Shown: in pieces, positions 57,501 through 64,000 of the stretch | How positions within the stretch are numbered: position 1 is the first letter of the stretch | How the letters are laid out: every line of letters starts with the position of its first letter | NCBI GenBank assembly: GCA_023386315.1 | Contig: JAEWJZ010000014.1 | Coordinates: 5,001-69,000 of the forward strand | From: Bacillota bacterium | GTDB taxonomy: Bacteria > Bacillota > Clostridia > Lachnospirales > Lachnospiraceae | DNA: 64,000 nucleotides | Direction of reading: 5' to 3' | Translations under genes and position numbers: made by a program | The notes under the pieces: model-generated | What the model saw: only the letters and a program-made list of their open reading frames with translations | Told to the model about the DNA's origin: nothing | Database searches by the model: none

Positions 57501-58650
57501 CCACACCGCTTTTCCTGACTGGCGCATAGTTTACCCCCTGCACATTAACAGTCGTATAGACTGGTTCTGTTGCATTGGTGTTATCTAATGCTGAAACCAT
57601 AACTGTCCTTGGTTTTGTATCGGGTTTTACTGTGTTAGTGTTTTTGTACGTAATCGCTTTAATTAATGCTGCGACACTGGTATCATTCGCATTTGAATTC
57701 AGCGAGATGGATAGAGCTGTTCCTGAAGTACCTCCTGAATACGTACCAATTGCGGTTCCGCTATAGAGAACATTGCTTCCAGACAGTGTAATACCACCTG
57801 TTTGCGTAATCTCCAGCACATCCTCTGAGGCGACACCATTACCAGTAATGGAGGCAGAGACCATGCCGCTAGTATAGGTTCTGCCGAAATCGGAATCTAC
57901 CTTTACTGTAACGTTGCTGTCTTTATCCAGCGATACTGGGGACCCTCCCTCTGTAAATGTCACTGTATCGCCATTTAAATTGGAAATGGCAGGAGGTGCA
58001 GCTGCGGCCGCAAGCGTTACACTTAAACCATCAAAATCAACATAATCATTTGAATCGTTTAATGCTGTGGAGGCCTCTAATATCACCCGGATCATTTTTG
58101 CGTGTGATGTTATATACAGATTGTCAATTGTTACACTATCCCATTCTCCGCTCTTATATTGAGCTGCAGCCGATGAACTGTTAATAGGGTCACCTGTTCC
58201 AGCGGTGTTATCATACACTTCGATTTTTAACTTTGCTGCATCACTGGAAAATTGCAGAAACATTTGACAGGAAGCTGTCAGATTAAAATAGCCAGTACTG
58301 CTGAGTATATAATCTTTATGGATGGTACCTTTACTGTTGTCTCCAGCCAGAAAATAAGAGCAGTACTCTATAATATTTTCATTGCTATCCAAAAGATCGG
58401 TTGGAGAACTTTTTCCTATCGGATTCTGCATATTGTACTGATACCAGCTTTTAACCGGATCTCCGTTAATTCCAAAAAGATCACTCCGCCCATCAATGCC
58501 TCCAACCCAGCCACTAATGGATTTTGCGTCCTGGTCATCTTCACTTAAGATCTGTCCTGTGTCCGCATATACGCTAAACGGAATCGCAGACATTAGTACA
58601 GCTGCAATAAGAACGCCGCTTAAAAAGCGCTTCTTTTTCTTTAACATCAT
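54532..58650 (-). CDS. 1,372-residue multi-Ig surface protein with wall-binding repeats
   Basis: Order: signal peptide (about 1-30, cleavage after VYA); an N-terminal beta-rich region with a jelly-roll look (about 32-370); five cadherin/VCBS-like repeats of about 97 residues (about 372-860; each with RKSGVG, IFEDxD, YKVK and a DSTDTYTVTL end); three Big_4-type Ig repeats (about 870-1130; VTGIANGTAKT, TWDVxxSSYDP); one Big_3-type Ig domain (about 1140-1225); an Asp-rich linker; and wall-binding repeats ending in TTPDG. It should be a long adhesin-like stalk held by the wall. Last gene of the collar/discoidin group. Confidence 0.88.
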   Translation of the reverse strand: MMLKKKKRFLSGVLIAAVLMSAIPFSVYADTGQILSEDDQDAKSISGWVGGIDGRSDLFGINGDPVKSWYQYNMQNPIGKSSPTDLLDSNENIIEYCSYFLAGDNSKGTIHKDYILSSTGYFNLTASCQMFLQFSSDAAKLKIEVYDNTAGTGDPINSSSAAAQYKSGEWDSVTIDNLYITSHAKMIRVILEASTALNDSNDYVDFDGLSVTLAAAAAPPAISNLNGDTVTFTEGGSPVSLDKDSNVTVKVDSDFGRTYTSGMVSASITGNGVASEDVLEITQTGGITLSGSNVLYSGTAIGTYSGGTSGTALSISLNSNANDTSVAALIKAITYKNTNTVKPDTKPRTVMVSALDNTNATEPVYTTVNVQGVNYAPVRKSGVGTTVSASLPVKNAFSIDLGTIFEDPDTDSMTYKVKINTDSQVTATKNYSFMPPATGTYTLVFTASDGTIDSTDTYTVTLTAVNTAPVRKSGVGASKSEDITVNTGYTIDLSTIFEDTDEDSLNYKVKMNDQPEEAVSDKPTFTPNVIGTLTLVFKANDGIADSEDTYTVTLNVKAANTPPTRKTGVDASVTDSVPVKKAYSTNLNTIFEDIDSDNLTYKVKINGGMEVAADESYSYTPAAVGTYTLVFRANDGKADSTDTYTVTLSAVNSIPVRKSGAGAVQSGNIQVFNTYSLDLSTIFEDENKDALSYKVKVNEEAEMAADESYTFTPIAVGTYTLVFKANDGISDSTDIYTVTLNVKAPNTAPERKSGVGDTLTCEQPVNTSINITLKNIFQDSDGDPLTYKVKIDDGPEMTADNDFSYKPTTTGTHTLVLKANDGIADSTETYTIIFTATENPVISITPSDPVTGIANGTAKTASALGLPEHVNLFTYTGNVPADVTWDVEASSYDPNQKTEQTFVVEGTVTLPAGVYNPDGLSLDVTVYVTVKAEVLVDKVLESISPLSPVTGIPNGTAKTAAALGLPVNVDLETDNGTVPANVTWDVDSSSYDPDLKTAQTFEVEGNVILPAKVINPDSVSLDITVEVTVDAESLTDKILEKIYPLPSIKGITNGTAKTVTALGIPSRVTLGTDAGNVQADVIWDLDSSSYDPFISEEQTFTVEGNVVLPDNVINPSGISLEVTINLTVSEEEEEQEYYTIRINVTKRPDKVSYTLGEDLDTQGLEVTEYQKASPSNAVKKTVLSEGQYDLEYNLTRTGTRTVKVIYYGTDRYGNEKEFTDEFTVRVKEPPRDDSDDDDDRDITQPGKPKGGDDDHYYSGSWHSDENGWRITGNDGNSPTNRWVYTDWKGSNDWYFFDEKGYMVTGWFEYKGNKYYLNPVSDGKKGYMYTGWNMIEGKWYYFSEAADETKGSMLKDTTTPDGHRVGPDGERIS

Positions 58651-58737
58651 TCTATCACTCTCTTCATAATTCTCAGAGGCATAAAGAGGAAAATCTTCTC
58701 TCTGCTTTATGTCTCTGAGAGATTTTTAATTTTTATA

Positions 58738-59757
58738 TCATATGTTTTTATTTACATTAAATACATAAGTTCTGTTATCAACTCCTGTTTTTGATGTAAC
58801 AACAAGATTGATGGGATTCATGCCATTACTCAGCGGAATTGACTGACCGCTGTTATAGACAACACCATTTAAGGTAATCACAACAGCCGCCTCCGGATCT
58901 TCCGCAGTTGGAGTTACTGCAGTACTGGCAAGCGTCGAACCAGCACTCAAATTATAATTATACGTTGTCTTTACAAATCCGGAAAAACGGATTCCTGTAA
59001 ATTTTACAGAAGTCAGATAAGGGCTGCTGGCCCTTGTAACAGTTACCACATAAGTCACTTTAATACCGTCTGCTGAAGTTACACTAATCTCAACCTTATT
59101 TGATCCGTTATTTATCTCTACTGAAGCTTTTCCCTCTGTCAGTGCCTGCCCGTTGACTGTAATAGCTGCCGTAGTTTTTGATGCAACAGGAATCACTGTG
59201 ATACGGTCAGAATCATATCCCACATTGGAAGTATATGACAGTGTATCCGAATGAAATACAGGAGTCAGCACTGCTGTGTGCTCTTCTTTATCCTTTATTT
59301 CCAGGGAAGTCAGAATGGCCACATCTGTTTCTATCAGTTCCAGTTCCATGACAGACGCGGCGGATTTATTGGCTTGTAATCCCCCATCTACAGGAACGAA
59401 GAGTCTGAAATATCTGGCACATACCGGATTTACCAACACGCGCGTACACGTATTTTTTGTATTACTGGTTACAGAATCAACTGTGGTCCAATTAGTTCCA
59501 TTTAAACTGCTTTCCAGACGAAACGAAGTCATACAATAATTATCCGGCCAGCCAGCGTTACTTCCTATACTTTTTACTGTCCACTGACCGACCCAGCAGG
59601 ACTTTTTTAAATCAAGACGCAGCCACCCCGGCAGGGTAGCACACAGCCATCTGGAGGTGGGGTCACTGACTATTCCGTTTACAGCTCTGCCAGGCGCATA
59701 AGGATCGACATAACTGCTTGCAGTTATATCTGCATTCAAAGCCAAATTTATACCCAT
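58738..59757 (-). CDS. Discoidin (F5/8 type C) protein with cadherin-like domains
   Basis: 339 residues: an F5/8C galactose-binding-like domain (about 1-145; SSYVDPYAPGRAVNG, WLRLDLKK, FRLESSLNGTNWTTV, ARYFRLFV) and two cadherin-like beta-sandwich repeats (about 150-245 and 250-339). There is no signal peptide or membrane segment, so it must leave the cell by another route or act inside. It lies between the two collar genes and the large surface protein gene. Ligand unknown, probably glycan. Confidence 0.85.
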   Translation of the reverse strand: MGINLALNADITASSYVDPYAPGRAVNGIVSDPTSRWLCATLPGWLRLDLKKSCWVGQWTVKSIGSNAGWPDNYCMTSFRLESSLNGTNWTTVDSVTSNTKNTCTRVLVNPVCARYFRLFVPVDGGLQANKSAASVMELELIETDVAILTSLEIKDKEEHTAVLTPVFHSDTLSYTSNVGYDSDRITVIPVASKTTAAITVNGQALTEGKASVEINNGSNKVEISVTSADGIKVTYVVTVTRASSPYLTSVKFTGIRFSGFVKTTYNYNLSAGSTLASTAVTPTAEDPEAAVVITLNGVVYNSGQSIPLSNGMNPINLVVTSKTGVDNRTYVFNVNKNI

Positions 59758-59820
59758 ATTTATCTCATCAATCCTTTCCGGTAAATTGAAATACGGTTAT
59801 TCATCGATATCAGCATTTGA

Positions 59821-60066
59821 CTAATACCGATCGGGGAATATGCCATCTGTCACAATGGCATAACGGATATTGGGGTTGGGTTCAAATCCTTTTAGATTAG
59901 GAACACGAAATGTAGTGGAACCATTGCCTCCAAACGTAAATCCAATTAAAGCAAATAGTAGTTGAAACTGCTGAACCGGGTACTCCTGCCCATCACAGTA
60001 CAGCGTAAACTCAGGTACAAATGTATAGGGTACAGGAATGATTTCACCAATCAAAAATTCATCCAT
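59821..60066 (-). CDS. Miniature phage-tail-collar domain protein 2
   Basis: 81 residues with the collar-domain signature: IGEIIPVPYTFVPEF near the start, LFALIGFTFGGNGSTTF in the middle and a closing YAIVTDGIFP. Standard collar/MdpB-type proteins are about 170-180 residues; here the middle is missing but both ends are kept. ATG 60066 has AGGAG 9 nt upstream; an earlier in-frame ATG at 60090 does not. No signal peptide. Related to the gene just upstream. Confidence 0.82.
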   Translation of the reverse strand: MDEFLIGEIIPVPYTFVPEFTLYCDGQEYPVQQFQLLFALIGFTFGGNGSTTFRVPNLKGFEPNPNIRYAIVTDGIFPDRY

Positions 60067-60108
60067 GCATTTTCTCTCCTTTCCATCCATGATTAAGGCT
60101 GCTTCAAA

Positions 60109-60360
60109 TTATGATCTCATGGGATACAGCCCCTCAATTGCTATGTAATACTTCATCTGGTTGGTCGTTGCAAGAGGATTTGCATTTCTTAAGTCGGGTA
60201 TCTTAAATTCCGTCGTTCCATTGCCTCCAAATGTAATTCCTATGAGAGAATATAATGCCTGATTTTGCATAATCTGCATTGATCTTCCATCACACAGAAC
60301 CCAGCCTCTGGGTTCAAAATTATAGGGAAATAGCTGAATCTGACCAATATAAGGGTCCAT
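60109..60360 (-). CDS. Miniature phage-tail-collar domain protein 1
   Basis: 83 residues: DPYIGQIQLFPYNFEPRGW, LCDGRSM, ALYSLIGITFGGNGTTEF, PDLRNANP, then YYIAIEGLYP. This is the N-terminal collar fold plus the short C-terminal motif of MdpB-like tail-collar proteins, lacking the large central region. AAGGAGG precedes ATG 60360. First gene of the unit collar-collar-discoidin-surface protein; there is no other phage structural gene nearby. Confidence 0.85.
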   Translation of the reverse strand: MDPYIGQIQLFPYNFEPRGWVLCDGRSMQIMQNQALYSLIGITFGGNGTTEFKIPDLRNANPLATTNQMKYYIAIEGLYPMRS

Positions 60361-60442
60361 AATAATTTCCTCCTTACTCTCATTGTTTTAGATAGTGCGG
60401 ATACGCCCAAATGCCGTTGGCTGGGCAGTCTTTCAGTGCTAT

Positions 60443-60465
60443 ATTATACTGATGATATCTCATCA
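60443..60465 (-). promoter_or_regulatory. Promoter -10 with adjacent palindrome for the collar operon
   Basis: The minus strand has TATAAT at 60443-60448. Right upstream lies TGATGA-tatc-TCATCA (60450-60465), an inverted repeat placed where a regulator would block or aid the -35 region. Confidence 0.45.
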
Positions 60466-60564
60466 TACCGCATAAGGGGGGATGGAAACCCGAAATAAAT
60501 TTTGACTTTTTATTGAAATGTTCATTTATGGCTGTCAACGGAAAAACTTAGATTCGGACAAATA

Positions 60565-60612
60565 GAAACAGCGGAGAATGACAAATGAGCATTTATCATT
60601 CTCCGCTGTTTC
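60565..60612. repeat. Orphan perfect 17-bp hairpin
   Basis: GAAACAGCGGAGAATGA (60565-60581) pairs perfectly with 60596-60612 around a 14-nt loop. No gene ends next to it on either strand, so it may be a terminator left from a lost gene. Confidence 0.6.
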
Positions 60613-60692
60613 CTGTTCTTTTCAATTGCCTCTGCATCAAATTTGGCATTGGTAATTCTTTTACATCTCTCACATTTATTTTAATACCTTAT

Positions 60693-60755
60693 TTGAATTA
60701 TGTTTTTTTTATAGTATACTTGATTTTATAGGAAAATAATGTAACTACTGTTACA
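60693..60755 (+). promoter_or_regulatory. Promoter and GTAAC-n4-GTTAC operator of the Crp/Fnr remnant
   Basis: TTGAAT (60693-60698), a 16-bp spacer and TATACT (60715-60720), followed by the inverted repeat TGTAAC-tact-GTTACA (60740-60755). As I recall, GTAAC-N4-GTTAC is the motif described for clostridial HcpR-type Crp/Fnr regulators. The site lies just past the -10, fitting autorepression. Confidence 0.5.
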
Positions 60756-60778
60756 CATTTTAGTCTGGAGGTATCGGA

Positions 60779-60916
60779 ATGGATATAGAACTTTTATCAG
60801 GCAATCCCTTATTTAAAGACATAAATGAAGATATTTTAAGAGAACTGGTGGGGTCTGAAACATGTGTAATAGAAACCATACGGCATGCTGGCTACACAAG
60901 AGTTTGTAAAGGGTAA
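60779..60916 (+). pseudogene. Truncated Crp/Fnr family regulator (N-terminus only)
   Basis: A strong GGAGG ribosome site and ATG lead into MDIELLSGNPLFKDINED, typical of the start of cNMP-binding Crp/Fnr proteins, but the frame stops after 45 codons. The cyclic-nucleotide-binding and HTH domains are missing. IS110-type debris on the other strand begins where the coding sequence breaks off, so insertion or deletion is the likely cause. The promoter and operator look intact. Confidence 0.7.
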
Positions 60917-61330
60917 GTAAGCTATTAAGTTCAACATCAAAGATGGAATTATTTACCTCCACAGTATTTGTGGCAAGTTCCTTTAACAGCAGGAACTTCT
61001 GAGGTGAAAAATTGCCTCTTGATATGGAATGAAGTTTGTCATAAGACACTGAATTCATTCTAGCCATTTTTTAGGCAGAGCCATAGTTCTCAAGAAGATA
61101 TAAAGCGGTCTTTGATAATCGTTCATTGAAAAATGGTTTGAATTCAGGAAATGTGTGATCTAGCACATTAGTAATTTTTACAAGATAAAATGAGTCGAAT
61201 TTGTCTGTCGAGTAAACGAGTTAATGACTCTAAGGAGTAAGCGTGGTAAAATCCTTTTGAATGGGTTTGTATTCAACCGCCATTAACCAATGAGCTATTG
61301 ATTCGCAGTCAACAGAGTCGGTTTTAGTTT
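60910..61330 (-). mobile_element. Degenerate IS110-family transposase fragment
   Basis: The minus strand reads as IS110-type transposase with stops: TKTDSVDCESIAHWLM and a following YKP segment near 61240-61330, HTFPEFKPFFNERLSKTALYL, then ISRGNFSPQKFLLLKELA near 60990. Several in-frame stops and missing N- and C-terminal parts show decay. Edges are approximate. The recombination-type transposase is certainly inactive. Confidence 0.7.
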
Positions 61331-61479
61331 GCCTTAAAGAAAAAATTTCTTATATATGTAATTGTTCAAAACCGGCTTTATTATTTTTAAAAGTATATTT
61401 TGAAATAACCTTACAGTAATTTCTGAGAGAAAGGAAATAATCCAATTACCATCTGAGATAATTGAATTAGACGTAAAAA
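61331..61479. other. Short AT-rich stretch before the LRR gene
   Basis: Nothing convincing: an AT-rich sequence with no clear promoter or ribosome site for the LRR protein. Probably eroded mobile-element DNA. Confidence 0.4.
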
Positions 61480-63021
61480 ATGAAAAGAAAATTAAGTATT
61501 TTATTATCTTTAATTGTAATCGCCACACCAAGTATGTCTGTATTTGCAGAAGGACAACACATTGATGAAATTGTTTCCAGTAGTATGATACCAGAAGCGG
61601 AAAGATGGATAGGGACACCCTCAAATGCCAGTCCGTCTGATGCGGAATTTCCTGCCGGACAACACGTTGATAAAATTGTTTCCAGTAGTATGATACCAGA
61701 GGAGGAGAGATGGGCGGGGACACCCTCAAATGCTAGTCCCTCTAATGCGGAATTTCCTGCAGGTATGTCCTATGAAACATTTTTTGCTGACCGGTTTTTA
61801 GGATATGCAATTGCTGAAAGTCTAGGAAAGATGAGGACAGATGAAGTCTTACTAAGTGATTTGGAAAATATAGAAAATTTAAATATTGGTTCATATTATA
61901 TTGTATCTTCATTAGATGGCATAGAATATTTAACTAATCTACATAGCCTTGATATTAATGGATCACATATTAGTAGTTTAGAGCCCCTACGCAATATGGT
62001 TGATTTAAATAGTATAAGGTTACCATTAAGTGAGGTTAGTGATTTAGAACCTCTTAGTAACTTAAGTAATTTAGAAAAGTTAGATTTATACTGGTGTAAC
62101 GTTAGTGATATTACACCTTTAAGTAAATTAACTAAGTTAGAGTATTTAAATATATCTACAAATAAGATTAAAGATGTTTCTTCATTGAGTAATTTAATTA
62201 ATTTAAAACAATTACGGTTGAGTGGAAATCAAATAAATGATATTGAACCGCTTAGTCGGTTAATAAATTTAACCTACTTGACTTTGGATGATAATAGTAT
62301 TACTAATATTGAACCTATAATCAACCTAATACCAAATTGTTTTATAAGCATAAATTGGCAGATAATTGTTTTAAAACCTGAATTACTCCATATAGAAAAA
62401 ATGGGTTCTGTTTATACATTAATGAATCCATTAAAGGGAGTAGATGATCTGAATTTATCTACTTCATTCTATGAGCTTTCAGATAATGGTTACTACGTTG
62501 CACCAAACTTTATTTGGGAGAATATGGATGAAAATAATTTATATGTTAATTTTGATTTAACAAATTATAATGGGGGATATTTTAGTTATGGAGGATATAT
62601 AACACAGCCAATAGAATGGGAAGCACCATCTATTGTTACACCAGGCAATACTTCTCACGGCACTAACTCTTCATCAAGCAGTGAATCTACGTCGAACAAA
62701 GACAATACAAAAGCAATAGGAGCGTGGAAACAGGATGATGCTGGATGGTGGTTCCAGAAAACCGATGGTTCATATCCTAAGAATGAGTGGTTATTAAATA
62801 ATGGTTTCTGGTATTGGTTCAATGAAGCTGGATATATGGCGACGGGGTGGGTGCTGTATAATAATAGCTGGTATTATTTAAATTTATCGGGGGCTATGGC
62901 AAAAGGATGGATTGAGCAGAATGGTAACTGGTATTATCTAAATACATCAGGAGCTATGGTGGTTAATACTACTACACCAGATGGTTATTTGGTTGATGCC
63001 AACGGGGTTTGGATTAATTAG
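61480..63021 (+). CDS. Internalin-like LRR protein with wall-binding repeats
   Basis: 513 residues: signal peptide (about 1-24), two tandem 35-residue repeats (about 25-95; SSSMIPE, ERW, GTPSNASPS), a leucine-rich repeat domain of 22-residue units (about 130-300; pattern LxxLxNLxxLxxLxLxxNxIxDI), a beta-rich region, a Ser-rich linker, and C-terminal wall-binding repeats (about 420-500) ending TTPDGYLVDANG. A surface protein for protein-protein contact. It is clearly more AT-rich than its neighbours, lies between IS remnants and has a poor ribosome site, all hints of transfer. Confidence 0.88.
   Translation: MKRKLSILLSLIVIATPSMSVFAEGQHIDEIVSSSMIPEAERWIGTPSNASPSDAEFPAGQHVDKIVSSSMIPEEERWAGTPSNASPSNAEFPAGMSYETFFADRFLGYAIAESLGKMRTDEVLLSDLENIENLNIGSYYIVSSLDGIEYLTNLHSLDINGSHISSLEPLRNMVDLNSIRLPLSEVSDLEPLSNLSNLEKLDLYWCNVSDITPLSKLTKLEYLNISTNKIKDVSSLSNLINLKQLRLSGNQINDIEPLSRLINLTYLTLDDNSITNIEPIINLIPNCFISINWQIIVLKPELLHIEKMGSVYTLMNPLKGVDDLNLSTSFYELSDNGYYVAPNFIWENMDENNLYVNFDLTNYNGGYFSYGGYITQPIEWEAPSIVTPGNTSHGTNSSSSSESTSNKDNTKAIGAWKQDDAGWWFQKTDGSYPKNEWLLNNGFWYWFNEAGYMATGWVLYNNSWYYLNLSGAMAKGWIEQNGNWYYLNTSGAMVVNTTTPDGYLVDANGVWIN
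61552..61761 (+). repeat. Two tandem 105-bp units inside the LRR gene
   Basis: Units 61552-61656 and 61657-61761 are highly similar at the DNA level (identical over many long stretches) and encode the 35-residue N-terminal repeat. The similarity suggests recent duplication. Confidence 0.8.
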
Positions 63022-63157
63022 ATATTATTAAATATGATGAAGATCCAGTTGATAAGTATCGCAAAATTCGGTATAATCATGGCTTAAATTTTTTTCAGTC
63101 GATTATTAGTTTTACCAGTTCATCTTCCGGAACATTATTTCTTGGATAATGCATTAA

Positions 63158-63390
63158 CTGCTCAAGCAAATAAAAAAGTATGAGGAAAGACTGGATAATA
63201 GAAAAAACTCAGTCAAACCTCTGGTAGATGCCTATTTTGAGTGGGTAAAAGAGTATGCCGGTAAAACGGGATTGGATAAAAGTAAGAAACTAGCAGGTGC
63301 CCTTAATTATTCCATCCATCAGGAACAATTTCTAAGAGTATTTCTGGAGGATCCGGAAATACCTCTTGATAACAATGATGCAGAGAGAAG
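63158..63390 (+). pseudogene. IS66-family transposase C-terminal fragment
   Basis: An open frame without a proper start encodes the IS66 C-terminal part: ERLDNRKNSVKPLVDAYFEW, a SKKLAGALNYS segment, then FLEDPEIPLDNNDAER, the conserved DDE-region end. At about 63390 it passes in frame into IS256-type sequence. The rest of the IS66 element is absent. Confidence 0.8.
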
Positions 63391-63903
63391 ATCCGGTTGG
63401 TCTATTGTTGCTATTGGAGTCAACGAGGATGAATGTCATGAAATTATTGGCGTAGCCGAAGGCACGAAGGAAGGCCGTGAAAGCTGGAGAACATTCTTTG
63501 TATGGCTAAAAGTTATGCTGCTGAAGGCTATCCATGCTCAAGAATGCAAAACATCTGCAAAAGAAAAGGCTAAACAAGTAGCGGATAAACTTCGCGAGAT
63601 GAAATTAACTTCTGCAGCTAAAAAGGTTGAAGATGGAATCGAGGAAAACCTAACATATATGGATTTTCCCAGACAACACTGGACTAGAATCCGCATCAAC
63701 AATCCATTGAACGTCTAAACCGGGAAATCAAACGTAGAACCCGTGCTATTGGCGCTTTTCCTGACGGGCAAAGTGCTTTAATGCTTGTTTGTGCCAGACT
63801 GCGACACGTTGCTGGAACCCAATGAGGTACAAAGCGCTACATGAATATGGAGCATCTGAAAGAATTGGATCTCCAGAATCAGTCTGATATGATAGCCGGT
63901 TGA
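63391..63903 (+). pseudogene. IS256-family transposase C-terminal fragment, frameshifted
   Basis: The frame continues from the IS66 part as IS256/mutator transposase: IVAIGVNEDECHEIIGVAEG, ESWRTFFVWLK, then FPRQHWTRIRINNPL. Near 63710 one base seems lost (the expected NPLERLNRE); in the next frame RLNREIKRRTRAIGAFPDGQ continues, then TGA replaces an expected Trp codon near 63822, and the tail GTKRYMNMEHLKEL runs to a stop at 63901. Non-functional. Confidence 0.8.
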
Positions 63904-63925
63904 CCACCGGCTATCATATCAGACT
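63881..63925. repeat. Perfect 20-bp hairpin at the IS256 remnant's 3' end
   Basis: 63881-63900 pairs without mismatch with 63906-63925 around TGACC. The stem contains the last transposase codons. No T-tract follows, so it is a poor terminator; it may be an element end or a block to read-through. Confidence 0.7.
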
Positions 63926-64000
63926 GAAATACAATTTGCAAAAAAATCTTGACACTATCTCAGATGGTTGACTAAAGTATTATCTTATCGAAAATTTTTT

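Larger units (their letters stand above)
60361..60778. other. 418-base intergenic region
   Basis: No gene seen. It contains the collar promoter with a palindrome (60443-60465), an orphan 17-bp hairpin (60565-60612), and the promoter/operator of the truncated Crp/Fnr gene (60693-60755). Confidence 0.55.

Noticed and set aside
58738..60360. A prophage, based on tail-collar domains
   Set aside because: No capsid, terminase, portal, tape measure, lysis or integrase gene in the flanks, and the partner genes encode surface proteins.
61334..61729. A 131-codon minus-strand frame at the start of the LRR gene
   Set aside because: It is the antisense of the signal peptide and the duplicated 105-bp units; the plus-strand reading gives a coherent secreted protein.
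61546..61765. CRISPR-like repetition
   Set aside because: Only two direct units of 105 bp, both coding; no spacers and no cas genes in the window.

Overview
The window reads as chromosomal DNA of an anaerobic, probably spore-forming member of the Lachnospiraceae (Clostridium cluster XIVa, in the neighbourhood of Lacrimispora, Enterocloster or Hungatella). The pointers are a SCIFF peptide with its radical-SAM maturase next to a TIGR04086-type membrane protein, a fused SecDF, a UPF0735-type ACT protein in front of hom and lysC, several secreted proteins with choline/glucan-binding-like cell-wall repeats ending in a TTPDG motif, Spo0A-box-like sites, and strong AGGAGG ribosome binding sites. The placement is inference; no rRNA or tRNA gene was seen. 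Layout. Positions 1-8,300 are housekeeping genes, nearly all on the minus strand: ispD, tsaD, rnz, a small zinc-ribbon protein, rimI, tsaB, tsaE, a YcxB-like membrane protein and tex. Most of the t6A tRNA-modification set (tsaD, tsaB, tsaE) lies here in two adjacent transcription units. Positions 8,480-16,100 hold two small membrane proteins, lysC, hom, an ACT regulator-like protein, prfB with its programmed +1 frameshift, and secA. A 615-base intergenic region follows, with a dense cluster of DnaA-box-like sites between divergent secA and hpf. Positions 17,400-19,900 hold an AgrA/AgrC-like two-component system and a small coiled-coil protein. Next come trxB, an SDR reductase convergent with a MarR regulator, and a secretion/tRNA/RiPP stretch (secDF, tgt, yajC, scfB, scfA). 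Between 28,312 and 28,996 sit two back-to-back giant imperfect inverted repeats of almost identical size and architecture. Positions 29,000-34,000 hold a CNNM/CorC-type protein, lspA, a ClpX and an HtrA protease. Positions 34,000-46,950 are one long minus-strand cell-surface glycan locus: LCP ligase, polyprenyl-phosphate sugar phosphotransferase, three GT2-type glycosyltransferase genes, and upstream a cassette of zinc alcohol dehydrogenase, C-methyltransferase-like protein, NAD-dependent epimerase and a ThDP acetolactate-synthase-like enzyme. These could together build and attach a glycopolymer carrying an unusual, possibly branched, sugar. The last 17 kb is accessory. It holds a secreted wall-binding protein; a convergent pair of coiled-coil proteins with Spo0A-box-like sites; an HTH protein; a YiiX-like cysteine hydrolase with a LytTR/7TMR sensor system; and an apparent operon of two miniature phage-tail-collar proteins, a discoidin-domain protein and a 1,372-residue multi-Ig surface protein. 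It ends with a truncated Crp/Fnr gene beside IS110 debris, an internalin-like LRR wall protein, and a chimeric IS66/IS256 transposase remnant. No CRISPR array and no convincing prophage were found.
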